Source: Syntrophales bacterium | GTDB taxonomy: Bacteria; Desulfobacterota; Syntrophia; Syntrophales; PHBD01 | NCBI GenBank assembly: GCA_035363115.1 | Contig: DAOSEM010000002.1 | Span: forward strand, 124,001 to 188,000 | DNA: 64,000 nucleotides | Reading direction: 5' to 3' | Shown here: piece after piece, positions 41,608 through 49,663 of the stretch | Layout of the letters: every line of letters starts with the position of its first letter | Position numbering within the stretch: the first letter of the stretch is position 1 | Made by a program: the position numbers and the translations under genes | Notes under the pieces: generated by a model | The model's input: the letters and a program-made list of their open reading frames with translations, nothing else | The model's database searches: none | Told to the model about the DNA's origin: nothing

Positions 41608-43611
41608 CTACGGTTTCCCCCACCGTCTCCGGATCCCGACAATCCCGATGAGCCCCGTTCCGAGGAGCCACACCGCCGGGGGAATGGGCACGGCGTTGGC
41701 GGTCAGCCTGGCCGTCTCAATAACTCCGTCATTCGTGAGATCCAGATAGTCCACGGTCCAGGAATAGCCCTGCGGACCCAGAATCGATGCAAACGCCCCG
41801 CTGAGGCCGCCCGCCGTCAGAAAATCGTAGTAGTCGCCGACAGCCGGGAGATAGCCTTCGTAAAGGATCACCTGAAGGATCCCCGCCAGGGTCGCCGTTC
41901 CGGTTACGCTCAGAATGTCATAGGAGGTGAGGCTCGCCAGCTCGATGGCCAGCGTGCCGGAGTCAGTCTGTTCGAAATTCCCGCCGATGCTCAGCGTGCC
42001 GGGGGAGTTGCCCGGGGCCAGGATGCCCGAGTTGGTGAAGGCTACGGAGCCGCCCTTGGACAGGGCATTGATCACTCCCGCACCGGTGAACGTGCCGGTG
42101 TTTGTGAAGGTACTCGTTTGGATTATACCGCCGGTGTACGTGAATGTACCGTTGTTGATGATGGCGTTCGACTTGAATGTCCCGCCGGTCTGGTTGAATT
42201 CACCTGTGCCGTTCAGGCCGACGGTCGTCGTCCCGGTGACATCGAGAGTTCCGCCCTTCATGTAGAACTTGCCTTCGCCGTCGTCATTGTTTCCCAGGAC
42301 GAGATCGCCTCCAACGTAATGCCATCCTCCTTGCTGCTCAAAGACACCCTTGCCCGATACGCCGACATGCTCATGTGTGCTTACCGCGAGGGTCCCGCCG
42401 CTCAAGGTGTATGTGCCCTGGCTCCCGGACTCCTGGCCCAGGGTGAGACCGCCGCTGATGATGTGATCTCCATCGCTCTGGGTGAACGTTCCCGTGCCGC
42501 CCATTCCGACAAAGGTGCTTCCGTCCGTGTACATATCTTCAGACGTGGAGTTGTTGTAGAAATACCCGACTCGGAGAGTGCCACCTTCGAGATTGAAAGT
42601 ACCGCTGCTTCCTGCTTCATTGGCGATGACAAGGTTGGCACCGACCGTATGCGTCGTAGAGGAGCCGGTCTGCGTAAAGCTGCCCGATCCGGAGTAGCCG
42701 ACACGTTCGGATCCCCCCACGACAAGAGAGCCGCCGCTCAATTCATAGGTGCCGGAACCGGTTGACTGGGATCCCAGATTAAGGTCACCGGTAATTGAGT
42801 GCGTTCCGCCGGTCTGGACAAATACGCCGTCGCCCGACATGCCGATATTCGTCTGGCTGGTCTTCAACTCGCCACCACTGAGTTCGTAGCGGCCGTAGCT
42901 CCTGATTCCACCGTTTGCGATCTGGCGGGCAAGCGTGAGGGTATTGACCGTTACGCTGCCACCACTCTGGTTGAAATATCCCTTACCGCCCCATTCGCCG
43001 AGGGCGATGTCGCCGTACCAGGTTCCATACTGCAGTTCTGAATCAACAGGCCGCTCACCGATAAAGCCCGTCAGTGTACCGCCGGTCATATTGTAGACAC
43101 CGATTGTTCCTATCTGGTCTCCGAGGTACATGGCACTGCCCATCTGGAAGATGGAATCGCCGCTCTGGTTGAAAGTTCCGGTGCCGCTGGTGCCGATCTT
43201 CACTTCATAAGAGTCCTTGATGAGAACGGCGTCGCCGGAAAGGTTGTAGACTGCTTGTGAGCCGGCGACTTCTCCGTTGACCAACAGGAAAGTGTCGCCC
43301 GGAAGCGAGAGCGTACCTGTGGAGTGATTGAAGACCGTGCTGTAAGCTCCAGTGGAATAGATGTGCAACTCGTTCAGCTTCGGATCCACGGTTGCGTCAT
43401 ATGTGACGGCACTGGTGCTGTCCACATAGACCAACTGCCCCTCGGAAGGGATGCTCCCGAGGTCCCAGTTCCCGGCGGTGCTCCACAAACCGTCACCGGT
43501 GGTACCATACCAGTAATTTTCATCGGCTCGCAAGGTTCCCGGCAGTGCCATCACCGCCGCCGCGGCCGCGATCGCCAGGAAACGCTTCCAGATAGAGAGT
43601 CTTCTTCCCAT
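41608..43611 (-). CDS. repeat-rich surface protein with PEP-CTERM-type sorting tail
   Basis: 667 residues. After a signal peptide (about 1-29) there is a Trp-containing cap (YWYGTTGDGLWSTAGNWDLGSIPSEG), then many repeats built around GTFTQTGG...VGGDLVLG...GSGTYELSGGSL, the pattern of right-handed beta-helix, autotransporter-associated proteins. The C-terminus VPIPPAVWLLGTGLIGIVGIRRR is a PEP-CTERM/VPLPA-CTERM-like tail: proline motif, one transmembrane helix, arginines. Exosortase would remove it; no exosortase is encoded here. AAGGAGG precedes the ATG. It is probably an extracellular matrix or biofilm protein. Confidence 0.85.
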   Translation of the reverse strand: MGRRLSIWKRFLAIAAAAAVMALPGTLRADENYWYGTTGDGLWSTAGNWDLGSIPSEGQLVYVDSTSAVTYDATVDPKLNELHIYSTGAYSTVFNHSTGTLSLPGDTFLLVNGEVAGSQAVYNLSGDAVLIKDSYEVKIGTSGTGTFNQSGDSIFQMGSAMYLGDQIGTIGVYNMTGGTLTGFIGERPVDSELQYGTWYGDIALGEWGGKGYFNQSGGSVTVNTLTLARQIANGGIRSYGRYELSGGELKTSQTNIGMSGDGVFVQTGGTHSITGDLNLGSQSTGSGTYELSGGSLVVGGSERVGYSGSGSFTQTGSSTTHTVGANLVIANEAGSSGTFNLEGGTLRVGYFYNNSTSEDMYTDGSTFVGMGGTGTFTQSDGDHIISGGLTLGQESGSQGTYTLSGGTLAVSTHEHVGVSGKGVFEQQGGWHYVGGDLVLGNNDDGEGKFYMKGGTLDVTGTTTVGLNGTGEFNQTGGTFKSNAIINNGTFTYTGGIIQTSTFTNTGTFTGAGVINALSKGGSVAFTNSGILAPGNSPGTLSIGGNFEQTDSGTLAIELASLTSYDILSVTGTATLAGILQVILYEGYLPAVGDYYDFLTAGGLSGAFASILGPQGYSWTVDYLDLTNDGVIETARLTANAVPIPPAVWLLGTGLIGIVGIRRRWGKP

Positions 43612-43707
43612 GATGGCCTCCTTGTGCCGGTTGTTGCCTTCCTCTTTTGTCCCCGGCCATGCACCGGGAGAACAGGGTGGATCTGGAATCCGGGAGGCGG
43701 ATGCTTC

Positions 43708-44100
43708 CTACTTTGCCGCCGGCTTGGCTTCCGCCTCCTTGATCAGCTTCGCCACCTGCGAATCCGCTCCCACCGGCTCGATGACGCCGATGTGCCTCGC
43801 GTTGATGATCATCCGGTCCGGTCCGTGCCACTCATTGCCCCGGCGGATCAGGACGCTCTTCACTTCCTTCGTTTCCGGGTTGGTCTGCTGGCGGATGTAG
43901 AAGACGTTCTTCAGGACCGGGTAGTCCGACCCGGCGTTCTCCAGCTTGCCGAAGAAGATCTGTCCCGTGTCCATGAACACGGCCTGGTACTCGCCGGTTA
44001 CGGGGATATTCGACTTGCTGCCGCATCCCGCCAGGAGGAAAAGCCCGCACACGACCAGGATCACCACTGCGACTCCCGAAAAACGCCTCTTGTCCCTCAA
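43708..44100 (-). CDS. small lipoprotein of unknown function
   Basis: 130 residues from a TTG at 44100, which is preceded by AAGGAG at a good distance; longer frames to 44235 contain no signal features. The signal peptide ends in LLAGC (near residue 21). The mature domain has YQAVFMDTGQIFFGKLENAGSDYPVLKNVFYIRQQTN, an all-beta-looking region, and ends in a helical Ala/Lys/Glu tail. No family is recognised. It lies 96 bases upstream of the beta-helix gene on the same strand, so a joint envelope role is possible. Confidence 0.65.
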   Translation of the reverse strand: MRDKRRFSGVAVVILVVCGLFLLAGCGSKSNIPVTGEYQAVFMDTGQIFFGKLENAGSDYPVLKNVFYIRQQTNPETKEVKSVLIRRGNEWHGPDRMIINARHIGVIEPVGADSQVAKLIKEAEAKPAAK

Positions 44101-44416
44101 AGTTCCCGTCTCCTTCACTGTATCGATTGATCGTCCGCATCCGGCAGGACCGCCGGTCCGCTGCAAACCCCGCTCCATGCCGGTCCGGCCGGCGCCCGGT
44201 CCGTCACGGACGGCGTAAGTCGCACCTGTACGCACTAGGAACGGCCGACTTATACATGCACCAATGGGCGAACACCATATAGCGGCGAGTATATTTATCT
44301 ATAACTTTCGGTATAAAAGAGTTGAGACGCGGCAGAGGATTCAGACCCCTTTTCTCTCCCCCGGAAATGCTATATGAAAAAACCTGACTCATTCTCTTTT
44401 CCCGAAAGGAGGCTCT
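44101..44416. other. 316-base AT-rich divergent gap
   Basis: Between the minus-strand lipoprotein and the plus-strand Sm-like gene. It is AT-rich, especially 44255-44400 with TATAA-like runs (TATAAC near 44300, TATAAA near 44312), so promoters in one or both directions are likely, but no clear -35/-10 pair could be fixed. No gene or strong hairpin is seen. Confidence 0.4.
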
Positions 44417-44758
44417 ATGAAACGGACGGATCGGATTGCATGGCCGGTGCTGCTGGCTGTGATCCTGCTGGCGGCCGTGTCGGCCGGCATCCCGGTGGAG
44501 GCACAGGCCAGGAAGGCGGTTGCCGTGGAAGGGGCGACGTTCGAGACGGCCCACTCGATCAGGGACAACCTGAAAGTCTACAGCGGCAAGGAGGTCGTGA
44601 TCCATCTCCGCTCGGGAAAGACCTTCCAGGGGTCCGTGAAGGCACTGGGCGAGCACCTGGTCCACCTGGAGAAGCTTTCCGGCCGGGACTTCTATGATGC
44701 CCTGATCCGCATCGAGGACATCACGGCCATCGAGGCCCGGTTCAGGGAACTGAAGTAG
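44417..44758 (+). CDS. secreted small protein with Sm-like domain
   Basis: 113 residues, AAAGGAGG upstream. A signal peptide (about 1-31) is followed by a compact domain: YSGKEVVIHLRSGKTFQGSVKALGEHLVHLEKLSGRDFYDALIRIEDITAIEARF. The order of strands and the L-x-S-G-K-x-F-x-G-x-V pattern resemble Sm/LSm folds, which usually bind RNA inside cells; here the signal peptide would put the fold in the periplasm. The assignment is by eye and moderate. Confidence 0.55.
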   Translation: MKRTDRIAWPVLLAVILLAAVSAGIPVEAQARKAVAVEGATFETAHSIRDNLKVYSGKEVVIHLRSGKTFQGSVKALGEHLVHLEKLSGRDFYDALIRIEDITAIEARFRELK

Positions 44759-44788
44759 AGACCGCTTTACCGCCGGCGGCCAGGTGGG

Positions 44789-46441
44789 GTGAAGAACGAA
44801 ACGGTGAAACAGGGGATGGAAGAAGGCAACAGACCGTACAGGAATCCGGCCGGGGTCGAAGAGGAACTGGAGGAGATCCTCTCGATCGTCTTCCAGGCCA
44901 GCCCGGCGCCCATGTCCGTCACGCGCGTCAGGGACGGCGTGATCGTGGACGTAAACAGGGCATGGGAGAGGGCGACGGGACTGGCCCGGGAGGACGCCGT
45001 CGGCCGCACGACGGAGGCGCTCGACCTGTTCGTCGATGGCGGCGATCGGCGAAAAATATTCCGGGAGCTGGCAGAAAAAGGGAGTCTTGTCGATTTCGCA
45101 ACGCGGCTCCGGAACCGCAACGGCCATGAGGCCCACGTGATCATATCGGCGACGCTCATCAGGAGAGCCGGAGAGCAGTATCTGCTGGGCGTTGCGCAGG
45201 ACATCACGGAACAGAAGCGGCTCGAAGAGGTCCTGAGGACAAGCGAGGCAAGATATCGCGTCATCGTGGAGAACACGAACGATGCCATCTTCATCAACGA
45301 TTTCGAGGGGAACATATCCGACGTAAACGAAAATACCTGCCGGATGCTGGGCTACAGCCGGGAGGATCTCATCGGTGCCGGCATTGCCGGGATCGACCCG
45401 GAGTGGGTTCTTCCGCTGCGGGGTGATGTGAAGCGCCTCGTCGAAGACGGCGCCGGCGTCCTCGAGCGCAGGAATATCCGCAAGGACGGCTCGGAGATCG
45501 CCATCGAGGTCAGCGCCCGGATCATAAGCCGCGAGGGAAAGGGCCTGGCGGTCTCGTTCGCCCGGGACGTCACCGACCGCAAGCGGATGGCGCAGGCGCT
45601 CCAGGAGAGCGAAGCGCTCTACCGGACGGCCCTGGAGAGCTCCAACGACGGCGTGGTCATCGCCCGGGACAGCCGCTACGTCTACGTCAACCAGACGTTC
45701 CTGGACCGGATCGGCCGGACCCGGGACGAGATGCTGGGAACGGTGATGGGCACCTACATCCATCCCGACGACCAGGCGGCCTTCATGGACGCCGTCGACC
45801 GGTTCAATCAGGGGCAGGCGAAACAGAGACACATCGAAACCCGGGTGCTGAAGCCGGACGGCCTATGCATCCATTTCGAGGTATCGCCGGTCGAGGTGAT
45901 CTTCGGAGGAGAGCGGTGCATCCTGGCCTACCTGCGGGACATCACCGACCGCAAGGAGGCCGAAAAGGCCCTGAAGGAGATACTCGACAACCTGGATGCC
46001 ACGGTCCGGGAGCGGACGCTGCAGTTGAGCGAGGCGAATTCGGCGCTGCGGTATCTCCTGAAACAGCGCGAGGAGGACCGGAAGATCCTTGAGGAGAAGC
46101 TGCAGTTGAACATCGACCAGCTGGTCCTGCCCGCCCTCGATGAGCTGGCATCCTGCGGCCTGAATGCCCGGGGCATGCACTACCTGGACCTCCTGAAGGC
46201 GAACCTGCGGGAAATCGCATCGCCTTTCCTGGCGGGCCTTTCCTCCATGCAGGGGAAACTCACGCCCCGGGAGGCCCAGGTGGCAAACATGATCCGGGAA
46301 GGGAAAAAGAGCAAGGAAATTGCGGAGATGCTCGGAACAAGCAAGCTCACGGTGGACCGGCACCGGATCAACATCCGGAAAAAGCTCAGCCTGTCCGGGG
46401 AAAAGATCAATCTGCAGTCGCACCTCCTCTCCGTGAAATAG
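44789..46441 (+). CDS. multi-PAS LuxR-family regulator
   Basis: 550 residues from a GTG at 44789 (ATG 44816 is an alternative). Three PAS/PAC units (each ending in a RDIT/RDVT-type motif) precede a coiled coil (ILDNLDATVRERTLQLSEANSALRYLLKQREEDRKILEEKL) and a LuxR HTH (LTPREAQVANMIREGKKSKEIAEMLGTSKLTVDRHRINIRKKL). The last 180 residues run parallel to the protein at 30366-31952. No receiver or kinase is present. It is 30 bases downstream of the Sm-like gene. Confidence 0.85.
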   Translation: MKNETVKQGMEEGNRPYRNPAGVEEELEEILSIVFQASPAPMSVTRVRDGVIVDVNRAWERATGLAREDAVGRTTEALDLFVDGGDRRKIFRELAEKGSLVDFATRLRNRNGHEAHVIISATLIRRAGEQYLLGVAQDITEQKRLEEVLRTSEARYRVIVENTNDAIFINDFEGNISDVNENTCRMLGYSREDLIGAGIAGIDPEWVLPLRGDVKRLVEDGAGVLERRNIRKDGSEIAIEVSARIISREGKGLAVSFARDVTDRKRMAQALQESEALYRTALESSNDGVVIARDSRYVYVNQTFLDRIGRTRDEMLGTVMGTYIHPDDQAAFMDAVDRFNQGQAKQRHIETRVLKPDGLCIHFEVSPVEVIFGGERCILAYLRDITDRKEAEKALKEILDNLDATVRERTLQLSEANSALRYLLKQREEDRKILEEKLQLNIDQLVLPALDELASCGLNARGMHYLDLLKANLREIASPFLAGLSSMQGKLTPREAQVANMIREGKKSKEIAEMLGTSKLTVDRHRINIRKKLSLSGEKINLQSHLLSVK

Positions 46442-46624
46442 ATCCCGCCGGGCCGGCTCCCCCACCGAAGGCAATAATTGACGGAATTCACGATTCGTGT
46501 GAGACTGCGGGCAAGGCCGGAGTGCCGGATACGCCTGCGGGAAACCCGGCGGCGGCGGAGCGGCCGAGGACGGGAGCGGTGAAAACCGCCCTGCTCAACT
46601 CAATCTCCCGGGAGGGAAGGACGG

Positions 46625-47869
46625 ATGATCGGAAAAGGAGTCAACGTCAAACGGGCATGTCTTCTGGCATTTTTATTTCTGGCAACGATGTTTGCATTTC
46701 CACCTGCGGAGAGTATGGCAAGGCCGCTTGCCGACCCACCACTGACCTTCCTGACGGAGCAGTACCCCCCCTTCAATTACAGGGAAAACGGGCGCCTGGA
46801 AGGCATCTCCGTCTATCTCCTTGAAGAGATGATGAAGAGGGCGAACCTCGATTTCCGCCGCGACCGGATCCGGCTGACGAACTGGACCGAGGGATACCGG
46901 GCCGCCCTGAAAAAGAAAAACACGGTCCTGTTCTCCGCGACCCGGACGCCGGAGCGGGAAACGCTCTTCCAGTGGGTCGGTCCCATCTCCCCGACAAAAA
47001 TCGTCCTGATCGCCCGGAGGGACCGGGCACGGAAGATCAATGCCTTCGACGACCTGAAGACGCTGAAGATCGCTGCGCTCCGGGACGACATCGGGGAACA
47101 GCTCCTGGCCCGGGGGGGAATCAAAGGCAAGTCCGTCATCATCCGGAACAACCCGGAAGACGCGATCCGGCTGCTTGAGGCCGGGACCGTCGACGCCTGG
47201 GCCTACGAGGAAACGGCGGGACTCTGGCTGATCCGGCACGTGGCCGCCGACGCCGGTAATTTCCAGAGCGTCTATACGCTCCACGAGGGCGAGCTCTATT
47301 TCGCCGTGAGCCGGAACACGCCGCGGGAGGTCGTTCAGAGGATGCAGCAGGCGCTGGACGATCTCAAGCGGGAAAAGAACCGGGAAGGCTTCAGCGCCTA
47401 TGAGGAGATCTTCGATCATTACCTGAAGCCCCGTTACGGGAAAGACGGGATCACCGAGGAGCAGGTGAAGCGGCTGGTCGACCGCACGGTAAAAGACCTG
47501 GCCGGGGACGCCGCCCTGACGATCCGCAGGATCAACGCCGGCGAGCTGCCCTACCGCGACGGGGACAACCGGGCGCTCTACGTCTTCGTGTACGATCCGG
47601 GGGTGACCATGGCCGCCCACGCGGAGAATCCGAAAACCGTGGGTGTCAACTTCAAGGGAAAGACGGATGTGGACGGGAAGGCGTTCCGGGATGAGATCGT
47701 CACCCGGGCACTGAAGGACGGGAGCGGCTGGGAGGACTACATTTACACCCATCCCGGCGAGAGCGGACTATACTTCAAGACGACCTATTTCCAGGCGGCG
47801 AAGGGGAGCGACGGCCGAACCTATATTGTGTGCTCCGGCAGGCTCAAGGCAAAGCCGGATCGTCGCTGA
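46625..47869 (+). CDS. periplasmic SBP_bac_3 protein fused to a Cache-type domain
   Basis: 414 residues. The signal peptide (about 1-32) leads to a family-3 solute-binding domain (33-270; FLTEQYPPFNYRENGRLEGISVYLLEEMMKRA, later LFSATRTPERETLFQWVGPISPTKIVLIARRD). The C-terminal 140 residues (VTMAAHAENPKTVGVNFKGKTDVDGKAFRDEIVTRALKDGSGWEDYIYTHP...KTTYFQAA.GRTYIVCSG) resemble a small Cache sensor of the type found in chemoreceptors. No transport permease is nearby, so this probably presents a bound amino-acid-like ligand to the downstream kinases. Confidence 0.75.
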   Translation: MIGKGVNVKRACLLAFLFLATMFAFPPAESMARPLADPPLTFLTEQYPPFNYRENGRLEGISVYLLEEMMKRANLDFRRDRIRLTNWTEGYRAALKKKNTVLFSATRTPERETLFQWVGPISPTKIVLIARRDRARKINAFDDLKTLKIAALRDDIGEQLLARGGIKGKSVIIRNNPEDAIRLLEAGTVDAWAYEETAGLWLIRHVAADAGNFQSVYTLHEGELYFAVSRNTPREVVQRMQQALDDLKREKNREGFSAYEEIFDHYLKPRYGKDGITEEQVKRLVDRTVKDLAGDAALTIRRINAGELPYRDGDNRALYVFVYDPGVTMAAHAENPKTVGVNFKGKTDVDGKAFRDEIVTRALKDGSGWEDYIYTHPGESGLYFKTTYFQAAKGSDGRTYIVCSGRLKAKPDRR

Positions 47870-47915
47870 CGCACGACATCTTCACGGAAACCGCATGTCA
47901 AGAAATGGAGAAACG

Positions 47916-48701
47916 ATGAAAAAAGCAGGCTGGTTCTGTCTGATCCTGAGTATGCTCGTTCTGGCCGGTTGCGCCTGTCCCTTTCAGAAGGCCCTGAAAG
48001 GCGCCCCCGGTCTTTTGCTGTTGACAGAGGAGTACCCGCCGGTCACATTCATGAAAGAAGGGAAGGTCACCGGTTTCGTCACGGATGTGGTTCGGGAGAT
48101 CGCCGCCCGCCAGGGGGTGCCGGACAATATCCGGTTGGTCACCTGGGATGAGGCCTACCAGACGGCCCTGGACAGGCCGAACGTTGTGCTGTTCAGCACC
48201 GAGCGGACGGAAAAGCGGGAGAAGCTCTTCCAGTGGGTAGGGCCGGTGGGGAAAAACAGTGCGATTCTTTATGCAAAGAGAGGGGGCGGCATCCGGCTCC
48301 AGAGCCTCGACGAAGCGAGGAAAGTCCACGCGATCGCCACAACGACGGGCTGGTTCACGGAACAATACCTGAAGAGCAGGGGGTTCACGAATCTCCTCAG
48401 CTCGCCTCTCCCGGTCACCGGCGTGAAACAACTCATGAAGGGCGAGGTCCAGTTGGCCGTCTTTACCGACATCACGGTTCCGGAGATCGTGAAACGTGCG
48501 GGCTTCAGTATGAATGACCTGGAGCCGATATACACCATGAGCAATACATATTTCTACATTGCCATGTCCCGCGGCACCCCCGTCGAGACGGTCCGGAGAT
48601 GGCAGGCTACCCTGGATGCCATGAAAGCGGACGGAACCTTCGAAAGCATATACCGGCGCTATCTGCCGGAGGCGGATCTCTCCAGCCTATTGAAAAAATA
48701 A
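47916..48701 (+). CDS. SBP_bac_3-type periplasmic binding lipoprotein
   Basis: 261 residues from the ATG at 47916. The signal sequence ends in VLAGC (near residue 18), so it is membrane-tethered. The binding fold parallels the preceding protein: LTEEYPPVTFMKEGKVTGFVTDVVREIA, VVLFSTERTEKREKLFQWVGPVGKNSAILYAK. The two genes are likely tandem duplicates that diverged, the first gaining a Cache-like domain. Family-3 proteins usually bind polar amino acids. Confidence 0.8.
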   Translation: MKKAGWFCLILSMLVLAGCACPFQKALKGAPGLLLLTEEYPPVTFMKEGKVTGFVTDVVREIAARQGVPDNIRLVTWDEAYQTALDRPNVVLFSTERTEKREKLFQWVGPVGKNSAILYAKRGGGIRLQSLDEARKVHAIATTTGWFTEQYLKSRGFTNLLSSPLPVTGVKQLMKGEVQLAVFTDITVPEIVKRAGFSMNDLEPIYTMSNTYFYIAMSRGTPVETVRRWQATLDAMKADGTFESIYRRYLPEADLSSLLKK

Positions 48702-48814
48702 GGGATTCGCAACGGCACCCAATACGGATCCCATGCCCCGGATGCCGTTCATGGCCATGCGATCCGGACGGGAAAGGTTTCGAACGACCCGGGCAAACGG
48801 TTGAGGAGGAGATC

Positions 48815-49663
48815 ATGAACGTCCATTGCCGAGGCCTTTTTCTCTTTCCCCTTTATCTTGTACTGGCGGCTTTTCTCTTCTGTACGGGTGTACGGGACGC
48901 CGGGGCGGGGGAGACGATCCGGATCAACGGCTCCGGAGCCCCCCTGGAGATGATGAATCCCTTCATAGAGGCCTATAGCAAGACGAAGCGGGACGTCTCA
49001 TTTGAAATCGTGAAGCCGCTTGGCAGTTCGGGCGCGATCAAGGCGCTTCTCGCCGGGGCGATCGATATCGCCGTCATAAGCCGTCCTCTTCGGCCGGAGG
49101 AGATCGCCCGGGGGGGGATGTCGAGACCTTTCGGAGAGACCCCCCTGGCCGTTGTGACCCACCGGGACGTCCGCCTGAAAAGCATATCGACCCGTGAGCT
49201 GGAGGACATCTATGCAGGACGGACGAAGAACTGGCCCGGCGGGGAGACCGTCCGGGTCATCCTGCGACCCCGGGAAGACACGGATACGAAGATCCTGAAA
49301 AGCCTTTCGCCGGGTATGGCCGCGGCCGTGGTCACAGCGCACCAGCGGCAGGGGATGATGGTCGCCCTGACCGACCCGGAGTCGAACGAGGCCGTTTCCA
49401 GGACGCCCGGGGGGATCGGCACCGCCGCCCTCGCCGGCGTCCTGGTCTCCGGGCTGCCGCTGAATGTCGTCGCGCTCAACGGCGTCAGGCCGAGCCGCAA
49501 AACCCTTGCCGACGGAAGCTACCCGTTCGCCAGGGAGATCCTCTTTGCAACGACCGGGAAGCTTCCCGCCGCCGCCTCGCAGTTCCTGGAATTTGTATAC
49601 TCGAAGAGAGGACGCGCCCTTGCCGGGAAATACGGAGTCCTCGTTACCGGTTCCGGAAAATGA
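48815..49663 (+). CDS. PstS-like periplasmic phosphate/oxyanion-binding protein
   Basis: 282 residues from the ATG at 48815 with GGAGGAG upstream. A signal peptide (about 1-31) is followed by a PBP-like domain: IRINGSGAPLEMMNPFIEAY, FEIVKPLGSSGAIKALLAGAIDIAVISRPLRPEE and ISTRELEDIYAGRTKNWPGGE, the hallmarks of phosphate-binding-like proteins. The ligand may be another oxyanion. It overlaps the kinase gene by ATGA, so the protein is coupled to a sensor rather than to a transporter. Confidence 0.8.
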   Translation: MNVHCRGLFLFPLYLVLAAFLFCTGVRDAGAGETIRINGSGAPLEMMNPFIEAYSKTKRDVSFEIVKPLGSSGAIKALLAGAIDIAVISRPLRPEEIARGGMSRPFGETPLAVVTHRDVRLKSISTRELEDIYAGRTKNWPGGETVRVILRPREDTDTKILKSLSPGMAAAVVTAHQRQGMMVALTDPESNEAVSRTPGGIGTAALAGVLVSGLPLNVVALNGVRPSRKTLADGSYPFAREILFATTGKLPAAASQFLEFVYSKRGRALAGKYGVLVTGSGK

